Assembly: GCA_963971425.1 (NCBI GenBank)
Contig: OZ020517.1
Location: 14,603,297-14,667,296 of the forward strand
From: Bryoerythrophyllum caledonicum
Lineage: Eukaryota > Streptophyta > Bryopsida > Pottiales > Pottiaceae
Direction of reading: 5' to 3'
DNA: 64,000 bases
Part shown: positions 58,418-64,000 of the stretch, one piece after another
Layout of the letters: each line of letters starts with the position of its first letter
Position numbering within the stretch: the first letter of the stretch is position 1
Notes under the pieces: model-generated
Seen by the model: only the letters and a program-made list of their open reading frames with translations
Database searches by the model: none
Told to the model about the DNA's origin: nothing
Program-made: the position numbers and the translations under genes

Positions 58418-59878
58418 ATGGTTGTGTCGATGTCTGGGTTTGGGGCTCTCTTGACGTTGAGCGTCGTCGTTTGTTTGAGCTTGAGATGTGTGGACGCCAA
58501 GGTCGATGGCTTACGGGTGGGATTTTATCGTCGAAGTTGTCAGAGAGCGGAGAAGATCATCTTCAACTCGTTGTACCAGTCTTACAAAAAGGATCAGAAG
58601 GTTGCACCTGGGGTTCTGCGCATAGCGTTTCACGACTGCTTTGTTCGGGTAAGAGATTGAATTCACTGCACAGTCCGTGATGAGATAGCGGTTGTATTGA
58701 TCGTAACATCCGGTGCCATCAGCTGCGGAAGCTTTTACACGCGAATTCTAGTGCAATCTGAATATATTAACATGGACCAGTGTGCATGTTGAGGTGAGCA
58801 TATATTAACTTGACAGAACTCATGTGGTGGTTGACAGGGCTGTGACTGCTCGATTATGCTAGACGGACCGACCTCGGAGAAGATGTCTGGAGCCAACGTT
58901 TTCAACAGCCAGACGTACGAAGCGCTAGACTCCGCCAAGAGAGCTGTCGAGAACGCGTGCCCGGGCGTGGTGTCCTGCGCCGATGTCCTCCAGTTTGCCG
59001 CCCGTGACGCCGTCATTCTTGTAAGAAGCCCAGACCGATAGTAACCATTCCTCATCACGAGTACCTTTGGCACAAAGCTTCGTGTTCTAGATAGGCACTG
59101 TGTATGTTAGATTCATCACATGAGTAGAGAAACAGTTACAGAGAATACCGTCGATATAACGAATGTCGTCTTTCATTTTTCATAGCCGTGACGAATGCTA
59201 TGTTTGTGTGCAGTCTGGTGGTGACGGATGGGCCGTCCCTGCGGGGCGAAGAGACGGAATCGTCTCGAAAATAGAAGACGTCACGACCCTGCCCTCCCCC
59301 TTCGCCGACATTGCCACGCTCATCAAGCTGTTCGTGGAGAAGGGCCTCACTGCCGACCAAATGGTGGCTCTCTCAGGTACGACGCACAATCAACGCAGTA
59401 GCCGAAAATTGCAACCATGGTCACGAACATAGATTCTTCAGGATTGGAGTACTGAAGCGTTCATTCTTTTAATGTTTTTATTCCAGGTGCGCACACAATC
59501 GGTACAAGTGCATGCTTCACCTTCGACAACCGCATCCAGACGCCGACCCCGGACCCGACGCTGAACCGCGACTTCGGGCTCTCCCTGAAGCGCCAGTGCC
59601 CCACGCCCCGTCTGTTCAGCACCCGGGTCGCCATGGACTCCACGCCGCACCTCTTCGACACGCGCTACTTCCACGACGTGGTCCGCGGGCGCGCCCTCAT
59701 GAGCTCCGATCAAGCTCTCATGGAGGATCATGGCACGAGGCAGAGCGTGTACGAGAACTTGAATCCCTTCGTATTCCACCGGGCGTTCGCGAGCGCTATG
59801 GTTGCCATGAGCAAAATCGAGGTGCTCACTGGGAACCAAGGCGAAATCCGTCGACAGATGAGTGTGGTGAACAGCTAG
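58418..59878 (+). CDS. class III secretory peroxidase, 4 exons
   Basis: Exons are 58418-58648, 58838-59020, 59214-59376 and 59487-59878, with introns of 189, 193 and 110 nt (GT-AG). The spliced length is 969 nt, 322 aa, the usual family length. A signal peptide covers about residues 1-27. The distal heme site is RIAFHDCFVRGCDCS (Arg68, His72); the proximal histidine is His195 in LSGAHTIG. The conserved cysteines in SCQRAEK, HDCFVRGCDCS, ENACPGVVSCAD, TSACF and KRQCP account for the disulphides. It oxidises phenolics with H2O2 in wall or apoplast. An alternative ATG lies four codons in (58430). The distal box, proximal box and C-terminus are intact, so the gene should be functional. Substrate cannot be inferred. 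Confidence 0.95.
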
Positions 59879-60699
59879 GAAGCCCCGCCGCGTGCTGTCG
59901 GGTGATACTCTCGCGCTGGTTTCGTGAAATGGACGTTGAAGGCAGAGTGGCGGTTACCCCTGCATTCTGTGGTGGAAGACTTTCAGGGAGCAGAGGTGAT
60001 TGACACTCTATTTTCTTCGGACAAGGGACGTGTATGAGGAGACAGCTTCGGTGAAGCTGAGATACTTGATACATCGGTGATTTGTATACTTAGAGTTCGG
60101 AACAATTAGTTGGCTCTAGTGGTCCTTGTATTACCAATTGTTTGTAGAGTAGTGCCTATTATTTTTCGGACATGAGCCATTTATACATTGACGTCATTCC
60201 TTATTCTAAGGGAGGAAGTAACTGTATAATTGTAGGTCTGCCTGGTGAAGGGACCAATAAAGGAAAAACGTTGCCTGAATTGAAAGACTCAGGAGGTGGT
60301 GGTGTTCTTCAAAGCGGATTTTCTTTGGTTGGAGACAGATATGTGAAGCTCAATGATTGTTATAACGATTAGAGCCCGTTTTGGGGGAATCATTTACATT
60401 TCCCGAAGTTTATATGTACACTCCACACGTCATAATACAGAAAAACAACCACCCTCCACAAATACAGAGGGTTCAGTGATCCACCCCACGCCATATCATA
60501 AGATAAGATAAACCATCAGGCTGCTCATATCAACGGCGGCAACACCGTCGGTGCCACGCCTACAAAAATTATACAATACAGCAAAACTATCAGGCAGCAG
60601 CGAAGCAGAAGCTCCTGACCTTCCGCAAGAAAAACACTACATATAATCTACCTTATTCTAGACACACTTACTTCGATAGAACTTCATCGAGCCAAATTA
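59879..60699. other. intergenic region between convergent genes
   Basis: 3' flanks of the peroxidase (+) and chitinase (-) genes. A 66-codon plus-strand ORF at 60172-60372 (MSHLYIDVIPYSKGG) has no family signal. It may be part of the peroxidase 3' UTR. Confidence 0.45.
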
Positions 60700-62653
60700 T
60701 CAAGCCGCAGCATATGCCAGAGGAATGACGCCTTGCAGGCTGCAATCCAGGTTCGCCCCGGGGTCCTCCACCTTGAAGTAGCCATTGAGGAAGTAGAGGT
60801 AGTGCGAGATTCTGGACTGCATGCGGGGATCCTCGCCGTGGCCGCACTCCACATCGCCCGTCTTCACGTTGATGGTCATGCCGAATCCAGGCTTGCGGGC
60901 GGCGAGGGTGTCTACTTTTGTGGGCTCCCACTTGCCCACCATGATCTCGTGAGGAGACGGCCGCGTCTTGGCGGGCGTCATCCAGTACCAGATGGCGGCG
61001 CGCCACGCGATGGTCTCGTTCTTGCTCAGCAGCTCCGGGTGGTGCAGCAGGTCGACTTGCAGGGCCTTCCCTGTTGGCCCGTAGTTATAGTTCCTGAAGG
61101 GAACCAGAGTGTGTCTTAGGTGATCGACTTTGGCAGTAGTGTCATGCGTGTGAAAAGAATGAGTTGCACATGCATGTTCATTCCCAGCTTTAATAGCAGT
61201 CGTCTCATGAGGTTTGTGTTATGAAACGCACTGCATGTTCATGTTTTGAGAGGGCTTCCTGAACTGCCAAAGCCAAGAGAACAACTGCCGGGCATGGAGT
61301 TGTTCACTACACCGGCAGTTGCTCTCCTGGCTTTGGCAGTTCAGGAAGCCATCTCTAAACATGAACACGCAGGACATTTCATAACGCAGACCTCGACATT
61401 GTTTGGCGAGCATGAAACGATTGCCAAATCGGGGTGGAGTGGTGTCCATGTTTGTCCTCTAAGCCATAAACATGTGGTGGTGGACGTACCAGTAGAGAGG
61501 GAAGGCTCCACGTCCGTAGTAGCCGGCGCCCGGTGCACATGGGTAGGTCAAGTCGCCGGTCTTGCAGTAGTCCTTCTCAGGTGCCAGCTCCTCGTTGTAG
61601 CAAAGTCCCCACGCGTATGGGCCGTCCTTTGCTCCGCTCCATCCACCTGCAAGCCAATTGATCCATCATCCATGTTCCAAGGTAGTACAACATAAACACA
61701 CAGAAAAGAGTCTGACCTCAACATCTTATCACAAATGGACATGCGGGGATGAACAAATGGACAGAGGGGACAAGGGGACTAGAATTCCAAAGTCTAAGAT
61801 CGAAAACTTGCGCGTAAAGATGATGGTCATTGCTGTGGAGGCGTCGTAATAGTCATAATTTTTTACCTGGCAATAGTGACCGATCTGAAACCTTCTTGTG
61901 GATGCTTCAGACATAACACACTACTAGTTTCTAACCACACATGAACATGACCAAAGGCCACAACTCACCTCATAACCTGGAAAATGTCTCTGAAGCCTTC
62001 GCGTCACACACATAACCCACTAGTTAACTACTACTCGGACCACCAAAGACATGAGTTGACTCACATGATCTTAACCAGGAAAATCAAACGGCAATGGCTC
62101 TGAAACCTTGATCCTGTGCATTGTAACATAATCCAAGCTGTCTAGTTTCAAACCCCACCAAAGACATGAAACCACTTGTTAACCATGGCAAGAAATGACT
62201 CGATCGTGCGCACCACGCATCCTTCAGACATAACCCAAGCCTAGTTTCTAACGGGAAAGACTGTAAAACCCAGTAGTTTCTAACCCTGACACACACAAAT
62301 TACTTACACGATGTTTCGTGCGCGACATGCGCGAGGAACGCCGAGAGCTCGCGCTTCTGCACGTCCTCGCCGCCCACGGACGCAAACCCGGCCTTCTCGT
62401 AGAACTTGGCGGCCGCCATGAAGCCGTCGAACGTCCAGAAGCTCTGCGCGTGCGCCACCCGGTCGTTGCGGTGGTTGAACATGGCCTCGAACATCTCCGC
62501 CGTGAAGATGTCGCTGAGCGTCTTGTCGCACCCCTTGTCCTTGAACTCCTTGGTACACACCAGCCCAGCCTCACTGCCGCCAATACACATCCCCAGCACC
62601 ATCACCATGGCTGCCAAAAACGCAGCCATGGATCCTGATCTCAGCTGGCCCAT
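60700..62653 (-). CDS. family-19 chitinase-like protein, CTL1 type, 3 exons
   Basis: Minus-strand exons are 62653-62308, 61646-61490 and 61093-60700, with introns of 661 and 396 nt (GT-AG). The spliced length is 897 nt, 298 aa. A signal peptide covers about residues 1-29. There is no hevein domain. The GH19 fold runs from LSDIFTAEMFEAMFNHRND through VAHAQSFWTFDGFMAAAKFY, AHVAHETSCGW, AWGLCYNEEL, YYGRGAFPLYWNYNYG, IWYWMTP and ISHYLYFLNGY. These blocks resemble Arabidopsis CTL1/CTL2, which affect cellulose deposition. CTL1 lacks the general-acid Glu; here Glu113 (HETS) is present, so hydrolytic activity is possible. The start MGQLRS was chosen because it precedes a good signal peptide; MAAFLAAM at 62629 is an alternative. 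The first ATG of the open frame (62674) seems less likely. The protein is predicted to be secreted to the wall. Confidence 0.92.
61209..61394 (-). ncRNA. candidate microRNA-like hairpin in chitinase intron 2
   Basis: Arms 61209-61291 and 61312-61394 pair over 83 positions with about ten mismatches, around a 20-nt loop. Their core (61253-61275 with 61328-61350) is perfect over 23 bp. Of the mismatches, about five become G:U pairs in the minus-strand transcript and about two in the plus-strand one, so the chitinase-sense RNA folds better. It lies wholly inside the 396-nt intron. I do not recognise a known microRNA in it. It could be an inverted duplication of a gene fragment, a young MIR locus, or a foldback element. 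Confidence 0.5.
61860..62280. repeat. degenerate tandem repeat in chitinase intron 1
   Basis: Three to four diverged units of about 110-120 bp share CTCTGAAACCTT, ACATAAC, CTAGTTTC and CACCAAAGACATGA. They fill most of the first intron and explain its length relative to the short introns elsewhere. Confidence 0.5.
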
Positions 62654-62670
62654 CCTTGCACACAACACTA

Positions 62671-62695
62671 CCACTCTCTCTCTCTCTCTCTCTCG
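62671..62695. repeat. CT microsatellite in chitinase leader
   Basis: A CT run read as GA on the transcribed strand, ending about 18 bp upstream of the chitinase ATG at 62653. GA-rich leaders also precede the phytochrome and peroxidase genes in this window. Confidence 0.8.
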
Positions 62696-62940
62696 TCACT
62701 TCAAGGTTGTGATTCTAGCGCATCGGTGGTGGACTGATTGCAGTGCGTGAAGAGTGCAGTGTCTTTGTGTCATGGCTGTTTTGTTTGTCAGCGCTGCGGT
62801 GGGGTCTGTAATAATACACGAAGAAGAAGGGGGCCTACATCCGTGGCTGGTCTGGTCACCGTGGCGTGTCTGTGATGTGCTACCTAATGGCATTCTTTTT
62901 ATGAGAGTGGAGGTTTGATTCAACTGTACATACAGGCACG

Positions 62941-63282
62941 TATTTTACTCTGTAGAGTACAAAGATGTATTAATTGGAGATTCTTCAAGCAACATCTTTT
63001 GTTTGGAGGTCATTTCGATATCTGGAGCTTATTGTGTTTAATCCTTAAATGTCAGTCGGGAACCATATTTACAGGATTGTATTTTACTCTGTAGAATACA
63101 GTAGAATACAGAAAATGTATTTAAGTTTAGCAAGACTGACACCTTTGGATTGAAGAATCTTCAACTAACATCTTTCGTTTGGGAGTCATTTCAATATCTG
63201 AACCTTATCATGTTCAAATACGACATTGTACATGTAGAATACTGTGGCCACCAGTGGTACTTTCTGACATTTAAGGGTTGGT
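62941..63282. repeat. dispersed repeat family C, tandem partial copy
   Basis: Two partial copies in direct orientation (about 62941-63054 and 63082-63282), each with ATTTTACTCTGTAGA, a CTTCAA piece, TTTGGAGGTCATTTC or an equivalent, and CCTTAAATG or CATTTAAGGGTT. The second copy matches 23365-23577 closely. Confidence 0.6.
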
Positions 63283-64000
63283 AGGTGTTATAGGTGTTGT
63301 GTTGGTCCTCACATGCTAAGATTCTACATTACCAACGATATTGTCAACATTTACAATAGCTTTGATGCTCCATGAACAATAAAGTTCTGGGTGTCTTTGA
63401 AGCTCCAAGCTGAACCTCGAGTTTGTGCTCAACCTTTGAGAAAAAACGATGTTTTATCCCTCATTCAACAGAGTTCTCTCGCAAAGAACTCGAGAATAGT
63501 GCTTCTTTTTGGATTTGAGTTTGGTGCTGACTTCGTAGCCAAAAAGTTCAAATATTGAACATTTCGTTCAAATATGCAGCTTCTTTCATTCATTTTGATC
63601 ATTCACATCCATTAATCCATTTTTGTTAAAATTTAATTTAAAAAACAGTAATTTTTTGGGGAAAAAATAGAATCTCAAAAGTAATAATTCATAAAAAGAA
63701 GAAGCCATCAAAAGCCAACTAAATGAATAAAAATTTAATTTAACGTCGGTAGCAAGTCCATCTCTTTGCCGTGTTGGTCGAAGTGGAGAATACCTGTACC
63801 AAGTGGTCGCTTTCAACACCTCTATGTCGAAAGAATTATTTTTCTTTGACGCAATGATTTGGACACAATGAGTATCACCTTAGTATTACATGGGTATCAC
63901 CTATGCATTATACAGGTAGCACCTTGATATCACATGAGTAATCACCTAGACAAAAAAATTAAATTTTCCAAAATTTTGGACAACTCTCCAGTATGAATTA
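63283..64000. other. gene-free right edge
   Basis: No supported gene. 63867-64000 carries GTATCACC words and a tail (CCAAAATTTTGGACA) that resemble 10187-10290, so a further dispersed repeat may run off the window. Confidence 0.45.

Noticed and set aside
58405-58680. Alternative frame over peroxidase exon 1
   Set aside because: The frame carrying the signal peptide and the FHDCF heme motif splices cleanly to the next exons; this one does not.

Overview
The window is nuclear DNA of a land plant. It carries an intron-containing plant phytochrome, a PMI1-type chloroplast-movement protein with an NT-C2 domain, a class III secretory peroxidase and a CTL1-like family-19 chitinase. The N-terminus of the phytochrome most resembles bryophyte and early vascular-plant phytochromes. 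Introns are very short (77-189 nt in three of the genes) and exons are GC-rich, while the surrounding DNA is AT-rich. I infer a non-seed land plant (bryophyte or lycophyte). I cannot name a species from sequence alone.

Layout. 1-5.6 kb: two decayed reading frames, a retroelement/transposon-like coding relic in a TCCGGA-rich block and an unrecognised pseudogene. 5.6-15.9 kb: gene-free and packed with short inverted-repeat elements, including two abutting Harbinger-like elements, a tandem pair with TAA target sites, a long foldback and minisatellites. 16.0-19.9 kb (+): an intact phytochrome gene of 6 exons and 1123 codons. 20-24.5 kb: dispersed repeats. 24.5-34.1 kb: a decayed Ty3/gypsy-type LTR element with a PHD zinc finger near the end of pol and a nested DNA element. 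35.0-36.5 kb: a dead Tc1-like (DD34E) transposon. 40.5-44.8 kb (+): an intact PMI1-like gene of 4 exons and 1355 codons. 45.8-46.6 kb (-): a small 3-exon gene for an unrecognised single-TM protein. 47.6-51.3 kb: a complete two-gene PIF/Harbinger transposon flanked by TTA; it is the apparent source of the 0.5-kb element at 8.6 kb. 52.7-57.7 kb: satellite-like repeats and small inverted-repeat elements. 58.4-59.9 kb (+): class III peroxidase, 4 exons. 60.7-62.65 kb (-): chitinase-like gene, 3 exons, with an 83-bp-stem hairpin in its second intron.

The host genes do not form a pathway or operon. The phytochrome (red/far-red receptor) and the PMI1-like protein (chloroplast and nuclear positioning) both belong to light responses, and the peroxidase and chitinase-like protein are both predicted secreted wall proteins that face each other tail to tail. 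I would treat these associations as incidental.

Most promising novelties: the intronic hairpin in the chitinase gene, which looks like a young microRNA locus; the chitinase itself, which has CTL1-type sequence but keeps a catalytic glutamate that CTL1 lost; the PHD finger in a gypsy polyprotein; the autonomous Harbinger element with its deletion derivative and a tRNA-type SINE in one of its introns; and a biased pattern of TAG stops in the transposons that looks like cytosine deamination.
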